From assembly GCA_000403295.2 (NCBI GenBank), contig KE159611.1, positions 62,001 to 126,000 of the forward strand: a DNA stretch of 64,000 nt, given 5' to 3'. The translations under genes were made by a program, and so were the position numbers. Origin of the DNA: Lachnospiraceae bacterium M18-1. GTDB lineage: Bacteria; Bacillota; Clostridia; Lachnospirales; Lachnospiraceae. Position 1 is the first letter of the stretch. The number at the start of each line of letters is the position of its first letter. Below, piece after piece: positions 13,954 through 22,875 of the stretch. The notes beneath the pieces were generated by a model. It saw only the letters and a list, made by a program, of their open reading frames with translations. It was not told the DNA's origin and did no database searches.

Positions 13954-16752
13954 TCATTCATGCTTCTTTCCGGTCCGGCGAACAGCCTGTATACCTTTGA
14001 TCGTTGCCAGACACAATAATACTAATACGATATAGATCAAAATTTGTATCGGGTCTCCTGTTACAGGGCTCTTGTTAGAATTATTCTGGTTATTTTGGTT
14101 ATTTTGATTATTCTGCTGGCCTGTATTTCCGGAATTGTTCGGATTCTGCGGATTCTGAACAGTTGTTTCGGTATTCTCAGATTCTGGCGTCTGCCCTGTA
14201 TCCGAGGCTCTTGACCATCCAACTGCGATCGGAGATAATCCATAAACTGTAAACTGGATTCCTCCGTCCACCTCCTCAATATCCCGATATTCCATCTCTC
14301 CCGGTGAGGATCCAGACATATCTGCCGTATACATATGGCATACTACAATATCGGCTACATTTCTGGGCATATTGTCCGGATACGGCAAGGTAACTGTAAC
14401 GCCGTCTTCCGGAAACTTCTCGTCATCGGCAACCGGTTCCCACACGCCTGCACTGTCTTCATCCTCAATGCCTTCTACTTCTATTACATTTTCTGCATCT
14501 TTCGAGTCTTCTGCACGTTTCACATCATTTTTATCTTCCGTGTCTTCTGCATGTTTCACGTCCTCTGTGTCTTCCTCGTCTTCATCACGATCCACATCTT
14601 CCGTGTCTTCTGCATCCTCCTCGTCGTCCGCGCCCTCCGGCGCATCACGCCAATACAGTGATACGTCATAGACCACGATATCTTCTTTCAGGATCTCATT
14701 CTCTCCGCTGATCTTTGATTTCAGTTTCTCTTCGATTTTTCCCGGCGTGTCCAGTCCCAGAGTTCTGTCCTTTAAGAACTCTTCCGGCACCTCGGAAATG
14801 CCATCCTCCATCTCCAGCTTAAGGTCCCGTCCGTCTGTCGATTCGGGTTTCGGAAGATCTTTGATTGACGTAAGCCTGCCATTCGTCAGATTTGGAAGTC
14901 CTTCCGGCATTTTATAATTATCCGACTTTGCTCCCCTTGTCAGCCTGACTTCTTTTCCTTTTACCCACTGCAGAGTCACTTCCTGAGTTCCTGGCTTGTC
15001 GTCTGCATATGTACCGATCAAAGTATCGCTGTCAAAACTGAACTGAGAATTTTCATCCTTTTCTCCCGGAAGAATGCCTTCCAGCTTAATCTCACCGTAA
15101 AGCGTTGCCCGCTTATCCGAACTCTTCTGAACATCATCCGCACGGTCAACCGCATACAGCCCGCTTACATCCCATACCAGTTCTTTCGGACTGACATTCA
15201 ACGTATAGGAAGCTTTTTCTCCTGTAGATTTTTTCCCATTCATCACGGTAGCCGTAATTACAGTTGTACCGGCTCCCTGTATGCTTACTTTACCTCTTTT
15301 CGTTACAATAGCAACAGTCTCATCGCTGCTGGAATATGTAATATTTTTTGTCTCTTCCGTACCGAGGACAGTTTCTTCAAAAGATTCATCCCCATACACT
15401 TTATCTACTTTTTCAACTCCAAAAGCAAATCCTGTTGTGCCGTTTCCTTCTTCCTTCTGATCTGAAGAGCTATCTGTCGTATGGTTCGGTGAACCGTTTT
15501 CACCCGAAGCAGAAGGCGGTTCGGTCGTTGTGGAGTTATCCGGAGCCGGCGCCGCATTATCAATCCTGTTATTATACGTGCTGCTTCCCTTAACATGAGT
15601 CTGTGCTTCCAGACTGTGGTCTGCATTGTTCAGAGACAAAATCCCGCTGCCGTATATTTCTTTTGTTTCTTCTGCATACGTATATGTAATTGATCCTGAA
15701 GCATTGCTGAATGTATAACCTGCATCCACGCTGCCTGACAGCCCGTCTGTCATAAACAGCTGCATAGGCTCCCCGATCGTACCTGTATCACAGTTTGTCA
15801 CATCGACCAGATAACTTTCTCCATTACTTCCGCCGATCCTGACAATGTTCCACATATGATCCCCTGCGCCCGCTCCCGCATCAGTAATTCCAGATACCGT
15901 ATAGCAGTTGATCGGATTATCAAAAGAAGACATATCACACAGATACTTAAATGCCTTCGCATAGCCTTCACATACCACATTAGAATTAAGGTCGTCATCA
16001 AACACGGAAATCACCTGATAGGAATTGCCATACGGATAATCATACCAGATCGCCGCGTCATCATAGGAAACCAGATCGCAGATCGCATTGCGGTAATTCA
16101 GCAGCTTGTCATAATCTGTGTTGTTCTGATTCGTCTCTACGATGGATCTCGCTTTCTGTACGGCCCGATTCACCGTATCCATATATGCGGTATTCATTGT
16201 GTACAGATCGCCAGCTTCCTGCCGGTAAGGCTGGGCAACCTTGAAGCTGAATACGATTCTTCCATCGTCATAATATTTGCAGTAAACCCCATCCGTGTCT
16301 TGGCCGTTTTCCTGTGTTCTTGTCTTATCGTGCCAGTACAGATCAAATGGACAGTCATTCAGCAGATATGCTACGATCGCATTAACATCCAGTCTATCTA
16401 ATGCCTCCTCAGACATCTTCGTTCCCAGTGTAAATTCCGTCGAAGTCCGCTCCCCTCTTGCCACCTGCTCTATGCACGTCTTCAGCGCTTGATAGATTGC
16501 CGCATCATTGCTCTTCAGTCCTTTTCCGTCTGAAGCATAGGCGACAGCCTGCAGGCTTTCCTGTGAAACAGAGATCTCTCGTTGTGCAATTTCATCTATA
16601 TCTGCGAGAGTTACGCCAACCAGCGAATCAGCTTCAACAGAAATCCTCTCTAACGGCATCTGCGGTATTGCAAAAGACATTCCGCTTCCTGCCACTGCAA
16701 GAGTAAACATCATAACCAGTCCGCGCCTGAACCGGCTTTTCCATTTGCCCAT
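13954..16752 (-). CDS. Large secreted, wall-anchored protein with transglutaminase-like domain
   Basis: 932 residues from the ATG at 16752 (AAGGGGAT upstream). A signal peptide is followed by a transglutaminase/protease-like domain with the expected triad: Cys near 259 (NVVCEGYAKAF), His near 297 (GAGDHMWNI), Asp near 316 (YLVDVTNCD). A Ser/Thr-rich linker leads to a Big-2-like Ig domain (ITYSSSDETVAIVTKRGKVS). Residues about 710-765 are repeated acidic units (EDTEDVKHAEDTEDKND). The end has a Pro/Asn/Gln linker, SPVTGD sorting-type motif, membrane helix and basic tail. The likely role is surface processing or cross-linking; the substrate is unknown. Confidence 0.8.
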   Translation of the reverse strand: MGKWKSRFRRGLVMMFTLAVAGSGMSFAIPQMPLERISVEADSLVGVTLADIDEIAQREISVSQESLQAVAYASDGKGLKSNDAAIYQALKTCIEQVARGERTSTEFTLGTKMSEEALDRLDVNAIVAYLLNDCPFDLYWHDKTRTQENGQDTDGVYCKYYDDGRIVFSFKVAQPYRQEAGDLYTMNTAYMDTVNRAVQKARSIVETNQNNTDYDKLLNYRNAICDLVSYDDAAIWYDYPYGNSYQVISVFDDDLNSNVVCEGYAKAFKYLCDMSSFDNPINCYTVSGITDAGAGAGDHMWNIVRIGGSNGESYLVDVTNCDTGTIGEPMQLFMTDGLSGSVDAGYTFSNASGSITYTYAEETKEIYGSGILSLNNADHSLEAQTHVKGSSTYNNRIDNAAPAPDNSTTTEPPSASGENGSPNHTTDSSSDQKEEGNGTTGFAFGVEKVDKVYGDESFEETVLGTEETKNITYSSSDETVAIVTKRGKVSIQGAGTTVITATVMNGKKSTGEKASYTLNVSPKELVWDVSGLYAVDRADDVQKSSDKRATLYGEIKLEGILPGEKDENSQFSFDSDTLIGTYADDKPGTQEVTLQWVKGKEVRLTRGAKSDNYKMPEGLPNLTNGRLTSIKDLPKPESTDGRDLKLEMEDGISEVPEEFLKDRTLGLDTPGKIEEKLKSKISGENEILKEDIVVYDVSLYWRDAPEGADDEEDAEDTEDVDRDEDEEDTEDVKHAEDTEDKNDVKRAEDSKDAENVIEVEGIEDEDSAGVWEPVADDEKFPEDGVTVTLPYPDNMPRNVADIVVCHMYTADMSGSSPGEMEYRDIEEVDGGIQFTVYGLSPIAVGWSRASDTGQTPESENTETTVQNPQNPNNSGNTGQQNNQNNQNNQNNSNKSPVTGDPIQILIYIVLVLLCLATIKGIQAVRRTGKKHE

Positions 16753-16817
16753 ATTTAATCCCCTTCTTTCTATCGTAAAACATCTATATACAGCACAATT
16801 GACTGACAGCAAATTGT

Positions 16818-16862
16818 CCGCAGCAACTGCTGCGGTCTGCCGTTAAAGCTAAAGACCGCAGC
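16818..16862 (-). promoter_or_regulatory. Competing hairpins in the leader of the transglutaminase-like gene
   Basis: The middle segment 16829-16838 (GCTGCGGTCT on the plus strand) can pair with CCGCAGCA at 16818-16825 or with AGACCGCAGC at 16853-16862. Only one pairing can form at a time. The element lies 66-110 bases before the start codon. No obvious T run follows either hairpin, so an attenuator role is unproven. Confidence 0.45.
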
Positions 16863-16960
16863 ATACTCAACCCATACATAATACATCTTAACATTTCACA
16901 AAGATTTGTCAACCCATATTGCGCATAGGTCACGGAAAAATCACAGAAATTTTTTCCTGT

Positions 16961-17296
16961 TTAACCTGATATTTCCAGCCCGATTTCTTCCCGTATCATA
17001 TCCAGAACCACCTCCCGATTCAGGACCCCGGCAGCGGCCGAAACCGGCTCGCCATTCCGGAATACTACGAAAGTAGGCACGATCTCCACCTGAAACTTCT
17101 CCGCCAGGTCCGCCGAATCCTCGATCTCGATCTGGCAGACCTTAAAACTGCCTCCGCAGTTTGCGGCAGCCAGGTCCACCGTATCCTCCATCATGGCGCA
17201 TTTTCCGCACCAGTCGGCAAAAAATTCTACAAGTACCGGTATATCTGACTCCTGGATCTCCTGCCTGTAGTTTTCTGAGGTCACTCTTATTTTCAT
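16961..17296 (-). CDS. Thioredoxin-like protein
   Basis: About 111 residues with active-site motif FFADWCGKCAMME (Cys near 30 and 33; WCGKC instead of the common WCGPC) and cis-Pro region EIVPTFVVFRNG. The fold order matches thioredoxins of 105-110 residues, so it should reduce protein disulfides in the cytosol. I choose ATG 17296, with AGGTGAT six bases upstream; ATG 17302 is also possible. A Cys-rich 47-residue gene ends only 17-23 bases before it on the same strand, so the two are likely co-expressed. Exchange of Pro for Lys between the cysteines should alter the redox potential. Confidence 0.88.
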   Translation of the reverse strand: MKIRVTSENYRQEIQESDIPVLVEFFADWCGKCAMMEDTVDLAAANCGGSFKVCQIEIEDSADLAEKFQVEIVPTFVVFRNGEPVSAAAGVLNREVVLDMIREEIGLEISG

Positions 17297-17318
17297 CGCC
17301 ATCACCTGCTTTTTCCTG

Positions 17319-17462
17319 TCAGCTTCCATGGCAGCTGTCCATATTCAAAATTCTGTACACCTCGTCAAGCGAGCGTTTCAGACACATCAGCTTCCGGTTC
17401 CACTCCGGCCTGCAGTACAGCTTTTCACAAATGCAGTTCTGCCATCCTTTCCTTCTTTTCAT
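17319..17462 (-). CDS. Cys-rich microprotein upstream of thioredoxin
   Basis: 47 residues starting MKRRKGWQNCICEKLYCRPE and ending NMDSCHGS, with five cysteines including a C-x-C-x4-C group. GGGAAGGG lies seven to ten bases before the ATG (a second in-frame ATG is at 17468). It is followed directly by the thioredoxin gene. The basic N-terminus and clustered Cys suggest a metal-binding or redox-active peptide, possibly a thioredoxin partner. I do not recognise a family, so the coding call rests on ribosome site, spacing and Cys pattern. Confidence 0.5.
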   Translation of the reverse strand: MKRRKGWQNCICEKLYCRPEWNRKLMCLKRSLDEVYRILNMDSCHGS

Positions 17463-17636
17463 CCACATCCCTTCCCACTTCTGTCAAAATTCTCTTTGCC
17501 ATAAAATTCAGGACGATGACAGGCCTCATCGGCTGAATTTCTGTTCCATTTTACTATATGCAGGAAAGCCGGAATCCGTAACCATATCGACGCATCTCCC
17601 AATACTTATATAAAAGATTCTACATCTCACTTTATG

Positions 17637-17675
17637 CCTAAGGGCACCCCGCTATGCCCATAGCAGGATGCCCTT
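17637..17675. repeat. Palindromic repeat, AAGGGCACCCC family
   Basis: AAGGGCACCCCGCTATG and its near-complement CATAGCAGGATGCCCTT form a 17-bp stem with a two-base loop. Its left arm matches the repeat units at 35639-35730 (AAGGGCACCCCGTTATGGCC). It sits just downstream of trmB and may also help terminate its transcript. The stretch 17463-17705 holds nothing else I can support. Confidence 0.65.
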
Positions 17676-17705
17676 TTGGTATGCATGCAAAAGCAAAGAA
17701 GCCAT

Positions 17706-18410
17706 TCAGCTTTTGATGGCTGTGAACTTAAAGATTGGATTTCCCATTGCAGAAAACTTTTCTTCATACTCTGTCATGATATTTCCTGTTTTCATCACCG
17801 CATCATGGTGCAGATCCCGGGTATACATTTTCATCGTCCATCCGGCCGTCTCTTCCACCTGAGCCAGCGAAAAGTCAAAAAGATCCCGGTTATCTGTTTT
17901 AAATTCCAGTTCTCCGCCGGACGCAAGCACCCTGGCATATCTTTCCAGAAAACCGGATGAAGTAAGCCGCCGCCGGGCATGGCGCGCCTTAGGCCAGGGA
18001 TCCGAAAAATTCAGATAGATCCTGTCCACCTCTCCGGGGATAAATACCTGTTCCAATTCGCAGGCATCCATACAAAGGAAGCGTATATTCTCCAGACTAT
18101 GAGTATTTTTTCTATCGCCGCCCAGTTCTTGTCTGTCCTTATCCGGCCCATCCGAACCATACCTGTCGTACTTTTCAAGCGCCCTCAAAAGTACGCTGGA
18201 ATACCGCTCCATCCCAATATAGTTTACCTCCGGATGCTCTGCCGCCATCTGCAGCAAAAACTGCCCCTTCCCCATGCCGATCTCTATCCGGATGGGTCTG
18301 TCATTTCCAAACACCTGCTTCCAGCCGCCCCTCTGGCTTTTTGCATCCATGATCACAGCCCCATGGGACTGCACCACGCTGTCCGCACAAGGTATATTTC
18401 GAAGTCTCAT
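17706..18410 (-). CDS. trmB: tRNA (guanine-N7-)-methyltransferase
   Basis: 234 residues from ATG 18410 (CAGGAGGAA upstream). SAM-binding motif EIGMGKGQFL (about residues 43-52), GMERYSSVLLRALEK, and the TrmB signature YLNFSDPWPKARHARRRLTS (about 131-150) with FKTDNRDLF afterwards. It methylates G46 in the variable loop of tRNAs. Length is slightly above the usual 210-220 residues because of an inserted stretch near residues 78-98 (DRYGSDGPDKDRQELGGDRK). It stands alone on the minus strand, divergent from the ATPase operon. Confidence 0.93.
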   Translation of the reverse strand: MRLRNIPCADSVVQSHGAVIMDAKSQRGGWKQVFGNDRPIRIEIGMGKGQFLLQMAAEHPEVNYIGMERYSSVLLRALEKYDRYGSDGPDKDRQELGGDRKNTHSLENIRFLCMDACELEQVFIPGEVDRIYLNFSDPWPKARHARRRLTSSGFLERYARVLASGGELEFKTDNRDLFDFSLAQVEETAGWTMKMYTRDLHHDAVMKTGNIMTEYEEKFSAMGNPIFKFTAIKS

Positions 18411-18618
18411 AACTTTCCTCCTGATTATCGTCACTAATTTGCGCGGCAGGTTGATTGCCGGCCCGCAAAATCAAACTCACTTTTTACTCAAATTGATTAT
18501 ATCATCTCACTCCTGAAATCACAATTCTTGTCATCCCTGTTTCTACCTATTAAAATATCTTTTCGCATTTTAAACAAAAAAATTTACGAATTTTTGTTTA
18601 TCCTTGTAAAAAATAACA

Positions 18619-18646
18619 TTGCTTTTTTCTAAAAAAAGAGTATGAT
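18619..18646 (+). promoter_or_regulatory. Likely promoter of the V-type ATPase operon
   Basis: TTGCTT (18619-18624) and TATGAT (18641-18646) are separated by 16 bases in a very A/T-rich stretch, about 68 bases before the first start codon. GATAAT at 18644-18649 is an alternative -10. The surrounding A/T tracts could act as UP elements. Confidence 0.5.
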
Positions 18647-18713
18647 AATAATGAAAAAATAAGAAAGAAACTATTAACTTTTTCACACTCACAAACTACA
18701 TGGGGAGGCTACT

Positions 18714-19025
18714 ATGGAATCTATTGTAAGAAAGCTATCTGAGATAGAATCTGCCGCTTCTGCAATTGTTGAGCATGCGGAAGCACAAAAGGAAATCCTC
18801 GACCACGAATACCGCGAAAAGCGAAACCGTTTTGACGCGGACTTGGAATCGAGGACGAACAAAAAGATCCTGGAGATCCAAAATGACCTTGCCGAAAAGA
18901 CAAGCGCACTGTTGAAGGCGCAGATCGGCGGGCGCAACGATACTATCGCTGCTCTTGAGAGGGAGTACGAGGAACGGCATACTTGGTATGCGCAGACTAT
19001 TTTAAAACGGATCACAGAGGTATAA
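18714..19025 (+). CDS. ntpF: V/A-type ATPase peripheral stalk subunit G/H
   Basis: 103 residues, almost entirely a charged coiled coil (SEIESAASAIVEHAEAQKEI onward), as expected for the stator subunit that pairs with subunit E. GGGGAGG lies five bases before the ATG. It is the first gene of nine tightly packed ATPase genes; the next starts four bases after its stop. Coiled-coil stator subunits diverge fast, so identification rests on position and length as much as on sequence. Confidence 0.82.
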   Translation: MESIVRKLSEIESAASAIVEHAEAQKEILDHEYREKRNRFDADLESRTNKKILEIQNDLAEKTSALLKAQIGGRNDTIAALEREYEERHTWYAQTILKRITEV

Positions 19026-19029
19026 ACGC

Positions 19030-20076
19030 ATGGGAAATCTACTAGCCTACAGTGGAATCGTAACCAAGCTGAAAGCCATGGAAGCAAAGCTTCTGACACC
19101 GGAGAACTTTGAAGAGATCGCCTCTCTGCAGAGCGTACCGGACGCGGTCAATTATCTGCGCGATAATTCCTCCTACGCCTACGTACTGAATCTGCTGGAT
19201 GAGAGCCGGCTGCACCGCGGCGATATCGAAAAGATACTGACCCGTCAGCTTTACCATGAATACTCCAAGATCTACCGGTTCTGCGGATTAAAGCAGCGGG
19301 AATTTCTTTCTCTTTACGTAAAGCGCTATGAGATCGACCTGATCAACTACTGCCTGCGTATCGTGATCAACCGCTATGCCGAACCCTTTGACCTGAACTA
19401 TAAAAAGGAGTTCTTTGACCGGTATACCCAGATTTCCATCGACAGTCTGATCACCTCACGGACGACTAACGAGCTGATCGAGAATCTGAAAAGTACCGAG
19501 TATTATGAACCTCTTCACAGGCTTCTGGATAATCCGGCCGTTACGCTCTTTGATTACGACCTGACACTGAGTCAATACAATCTTTCCACTCTGTGGAAAA
19601 AACGGAAAAAAATATTACAGAAAAAAGAATTGGAGTTCTATACAAAGGTATGCGGTTCCAAGATCGACCTCTTGAACCTGCAGTGGATCTACAGGGCCAA
19701 GAAGTATTACAATATGGAACCTGCCAACATCTACGCCCTTCTCGTACCGGTCCACTACAAGGTATCGGCCGAAGAGATCAAGGGGATGATCGAGGCCCCC
19801 GGCATGGAAGAATACGAAGCATTGCTGCGAAAGACATCCTATGCGCGGCATTATGATTTCGGACAGAAGCTTACCATCGAGCAGATGTACTCTGAATGCC
19901 TGGACCGCCTGTACAGGGGGGAGCGGCGGCAGAACCCGTATTCCATTGCCTCGATCACTACTTATCTGTTTTTGAAAGAAGAAGAACTACGAAAGCTGAC
20001 GACCGCCCTGGAATGTATCCGTTACGGCTTATCATCCGGTGAGACGCTGGCTTATATTGGAGGTAAGACGCAATGA
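19030..20076 (+). CDS. ntpC: V/A-type ATPase subunit C (d)
   Basis: 348 residues. An all-helical protein with repeated three-fold units (for example YSGIVTKLKAMEAKLLTPEN, and later NIYALLVPVHYKVSAEEIKG), matching the AC39/subunit-d family that joins the central stalk to the membrane rotor. Length fits the family (330-350). It overlaps the start of subunit I by four bases (ATGA), indicating translational coupling. Confidence 0.9.
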   Translation: MGNLLAYSGIVTKLKAMEAKLLTPENFEEIASLQSVPDAVNYLRDNSSYAYVLNLLDESRLHRGDIEKILTRQLYHEYSKIYRFCGLKQREFLSLYVKRYEIDLINYCLRIVINRYAEPFDLNYKKEFFDRYTQISIDSLITSRTTNELIENLKSTEYYEPLHRLLDNPAVTLFDYDLTLSQYNLSTLWKKRKKILQKKELEFYTKVCGSKIDLLNLQWIYRAKKYYNMEPANIYALLVPVHYKVSAEEIKGMIEAPGMEEYEALLRKTSYARHYDFGQKLTIEQMYSECLDRLYRGERRQNPYSIASITTYLFLKEEELRKLTTALECIRYGLSSGETLAYIGGKTQ

Positions 20077-22019
20077 TTGTAAAAATGAAATTCATCAATA
20101 TCTCCGGCCCCCGCGATGATATCGACCGCGTGATCGATCTCTACCTCTCCAAGTATGAGATCCAGCTTGAATCTGCGCTTTCCGAGCTGAAGACCGTCGA
20201 TAATCTGAGGCCCTTTATGGAGATCAATCCATACCGGGAGGCATTGGGGCAGGCAGAACAATTCACAGCCCTTTTAGAAGACCCGGACCAGATCACGCCG
20301 GATTCCAATCTGGGATTGGACGGCATGTTCGAACTGATCCGGAACACAAGCACGGATTATCAGAGCCTGCAGGAGAAAAAAGAAAAGTTAAAGAAGAAAA
20401 TCGAAGAGCTCCGCAGCCGCCAGCTGGTCATCGCGCCTTTCCGGCCGCTGGACTGTAACCTGAGCGAGGTGCTGAACTACAAGTACATCACCTACCGCTT
20501 TGGAAAAATCGCAATAGAATATTATTACAAGATGCAGAAGTATCTGATGGAGGACCTGGAATCCATCTTCGTAGAAGGCGAACGGGATGAAAGTTATGTA
20601 TACGGCGCCTACTTCGTCTCTCCCAGGGATGCGCAGAAGTCCGATGCCATCTTCCGCTCCCTGCATTTTGAACGGATCACGCTGACGGACGGCTTTGAAG
20701 GTACTCCGGCTGATGCCTACCACAAGCTGCAGCGTGAGATCAACAAGAATATGAACCAGATCGAAGAGCTGGATAAAGAGGCTGCGCAGCTGCTCGCCGC
20801 ACGAGCGCCCCAGCTTGTGGCAGCGAAAAAACGTCTGGAAGAGTTGTCCAATAACTTTGACGTCCGCAAGATGGCCGCGCGGATGGAGGACAATCAGGAG
20901 GATTACTATATCCTCTGCGGATGGATGTCCGAGGGGGACCTGGAGAAATTCCAGAAGGATATCGAAAACGACGATAAGGTCTTTGTTGTGGTCGTGGACG
21001 ACCGGGAGACTCACTTCGGCGCACCGCCTACCAAACTGAAAAATCCGAAACTCTTCAAGCCCTTTGAGATGTATGTCCAGATGTACGGGCTTCCGTCCCA
21101 TGATGAGATGGATCCGACGGTGTTTGTGGGCCTGACCTATTCCTTCATCTTCGGCGCCATGTTCGGGGACGTGGGGCAGGGCCTCCTGCTGCTCATCGGA
21201 GGAGGACTGCTGTACTATTTCAAGAGGATTCCGCTGGCAGGCATTGTGGCTACGGCAGGTATCTTTTCCACAATATTCGGTTTTATGTTCGGAAGCATCT
21301 TCGGATTTGAAGATATAATTGACGCGGTCTGGCTGCGGCCTATTGAGCATATGACCATGCTGCCCTTCGTCGGCAAGCTAAATACCGTATTTGTTGTCGC
21401 CGTCGCCTTTGGTATGGGGATCATCATACTTGCCATGATCCTGCACATCATCAATGCGTTCCGGTGCCATGACTTCGGTGACGCCTGGTTTGACGTGAAC
21501 GGCGTGGCAGGACTCGTATTTTACGCGTCCATTGTTGTGACCATCGTATTATTCATGACCGGACACAAGACGCCGGGCGGTATCGTCATGGCTGTAATGT
21601 TCGGAGTGCCGCTGCTTGTGATCCTGTTCAAGGAGCCTCTGACCAAAAAGATCGAGAAGCGGGCGGAAAAAATGGAAGAGAGCAAGGCCATGTTCCTGGT
21701 ACAGGGCTTCTTCGAATTGTTCGAGACCATGCTGAGCTACTTTTCCAACACACTCTCCTTCGTGCGTATCGGCGCATTTGCAGTGAGCCATGCGGCCATG
21801 ATGGAGGTTGTCCTGATGCTGGCAGGCGTGGAAAAAGGCAATCCCAACTGGATCGTGGTGATCCTGGGCAACCTGTTCGTATGCGGCATGGAAGGACTGA
21901 TCGTCGGAATACAGGTACTCCGACTGGAATATTATGAGATGTTCAGCCGGTTCTATAAAGGTTCCGGACGTGCATTTGATCCATATACAAAGACAAACAA
22001 AAAGAAAAATACACATTAA
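20073..22019 (+). CDS. ntpI: V/A-type ATPase membrane subunit I (a)
   Basis: 648 residues. The N-terminal half (about 1-330) is a long soluble coiled-coil region that contacts the peripheral stalks. The C-terminal half has seven or eight membrane helices, including FGAMFGDVGQGLLLLIGGGL and FSNTLSFVRIGAFAVSHAAM; the Arg of FVRIG (about residue 566) is the conserved residue facing the rotor Glu. It forms the ion half-channels. GGAGG lies nine bases before the ATG, overlapping the end of subunit C. A 31-base gap with its own AGGAGG precedes subunit K. Confidence 0.95.
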   Translation: MIVKMKFINISGPRDDIDRVIDLYLSKYEIQLESALSELKTVDNLRPFMEINPYREALGQAEQFTALLEDPDQITPDSNLGLDGMFELIRNTSTDYQSLQEKKEKLKKKIEELRSRQLVIAPFRPLDCNLSEVLNYKYITYRFGKIAIEYYYKMQKYLMEDLESIFVEGERDESYVYGAYFVSPRDAQKSDAIFRSLHFERITLTDGFEGTPADAYHKLQREINKNMNQIEELDKEAAQLLAARAPQLVAAKKRLEELSNNFDVRKMAARMEDNQEDYYILCGWMSEGDLEKFQKDIENDDKVFVVVVDDRETHFGAPPTKLKNPKLFKPFEMYVQMYGLPSHDEMDPTVFVGLTYSFIFGAMFGDVGQGLLLLIGGGLLYYFKRIPLAGIVATAGIFSTIFGFMFGSIFGFEDIIDAVWLRPIEHMTMLPFVGKLNTVFVVAVAFGMGIIILAMILHIINAFRCHDFGDAWFDVNGVAGLVFYASIVVTIVLFMTGHKTPGGIVMAVMFGVPLLVILFKEPLTKKIEKRAEKMEESKAMFLVQGFFELFETMLSYFSNTLSFVRIGAFAVSHAAMMEVVLMLAGVEKGNPNWIVVILGNLFVCGMEGLIVGIQVLRLEYYEMFSRFYKGSGRAFDPYTKTNKKKNTH

Positions 22020-22050
22020 AAATTAATTTGATATTTAGGAGGATTTCATT

Positions 22051-22485
22051 ATGACAACCGCAACAAAAATCGTATTTATCGCTGCATTGGTCCTGAGCAT
22101 CATCATTCCTTTCGGATATTATCTGATCGGAGAAAAGAACAAAAACCGCTATAAGACAGCAATCGGAGTCAATGCCTTCTTTTTCTTCGGTGCATTTGCC
22201 ATCGCATCCATCATGCTGCTGGGCGGGCCGCAGGTACACGCGGCAGAGGACGCGGCATCTCAGGCAGCAATGGCAACAGGCCTTGGTTATATCGCAGCCG
22301 CACTGGTTACCGGTTTATCCTGTATCGGCGGCGGTATCGCCGTAGCAAGCGCGGCAAGCGCGGCGCTGGGTGCGATCAGCGAGGATTCCAGTGTTCTTGG
22401 TAAGTCCCTGATCTTCGTAGGTCTGGCAGAAGGTGTATGTCTGTACGGACTGATCATCTCCTTCATGATCCTGGGAAGTCTGTAA
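22051..22485 (+). CDS. ntpK: V/A-type ATPase rotor subunit K (c ring)
   Basis: 144 residues with four membrane helices. Helices 3-4 form a typical c-subunit hairpin: LSCIGGGIAVASAASAALG, loop SEDSSVLG, then FVGLAEGVCLYGLI with the ion-binding Glu near residue 127. Helices 1-2 (IVFIAALVLSIIIPFGYYLI; NAFFFFGAFAIASIML) lack the Gly-Ala packing pattern and any carboxylate, so the ring has one ion site per four helices. The Glu is followed by Gly, with no nearby Gln or Ser/Thr of sodium sites, which hints at proton use. AGGAGG precedes the ATG. Confidence 0.9.
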   Translation: MTTATKIVFIAALVLSIIIPFGYYLIGEKNKNRYKTAIGVNAFFFFGAFAIASIMLLGGPQVHAAEDAASQAAMATGLGYIAAALVTGLSCIGGGIAVASAASAALGAISEDSSVLGKSLIFVGLAEGVCLYGLIISFMILGSL

Positions 22486-22486
22486 G

Positions 22487-22795
22487 ATGAAGATGTATCT
22501 GATCAGTGATAATGTCGATACCTATACAGGAATGCGTCTGGCAGGCGTGGACGGCGTCGTGGTGCATGAACGCGACGAGCTCCGGGAGGCACTGGAAAAA
22601 ACATTGACGGATAAGTCCATCGGCATCGTTCTTCTGACGGAAAAATTCGGGCAGGAATTTCCCGAGATCCTGGACCAGTTCCGTCTGGAACGGCAGATGC
22701 CCCTGCTGATCGAAATTCCTGACAGGCACGGAACCGGCCGTAAGAAAGACTTTATCACATCCTATGTAACCGAAGCAATCGGACTAAAGCTATAA
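22487..22795 (+). CDS. ntpG: V/A-type ATPase subunit F
   Basis: 102 residues, starting MKMYLISDNVDTYTGMRLAG and containing SIGIVLLTEKFGQEFPE, the Rossmann-like fold of the central-stalk subunit F that contacts the catalytic head and affects its activity. The ATG comes one base after the subunit K stop, with GGGAAG inside the end of K as ribosome site, so translation is coupled. Length fits the family (about 100). Confidence 0.92.
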   Translation: MKMYLISDNVDTYTGMRLAGVDGVVVHERDELREALEKTLTDKSIGIVLLTEKFGQEFPEILDQFRLERQMPLLIEIPDRHGTGRKKDFITSYVTEAIGLKL

Positions 22796-22875
22796 GAATC
22801 CGTTTGTTCCCTGTGAATACACGGCAGGGACCCGAAACGGCAGCAGCAAAAACATATATAAAGGAGGTACCCTTC

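Noticed and set aside
14465..14620. Acidic-repeat DNA as a separate repeat array
   Set aside because: It is in frame within the surface-protein gene and explained by its Glu/Asp repeats.
20388..21350. 320-codon leftward frame opposite the ATPase subunit I gene
   Set aside because: Mirror frame of a well-conserved gene; no ribosome site and a His/Gln/Val-biased shadow composition.
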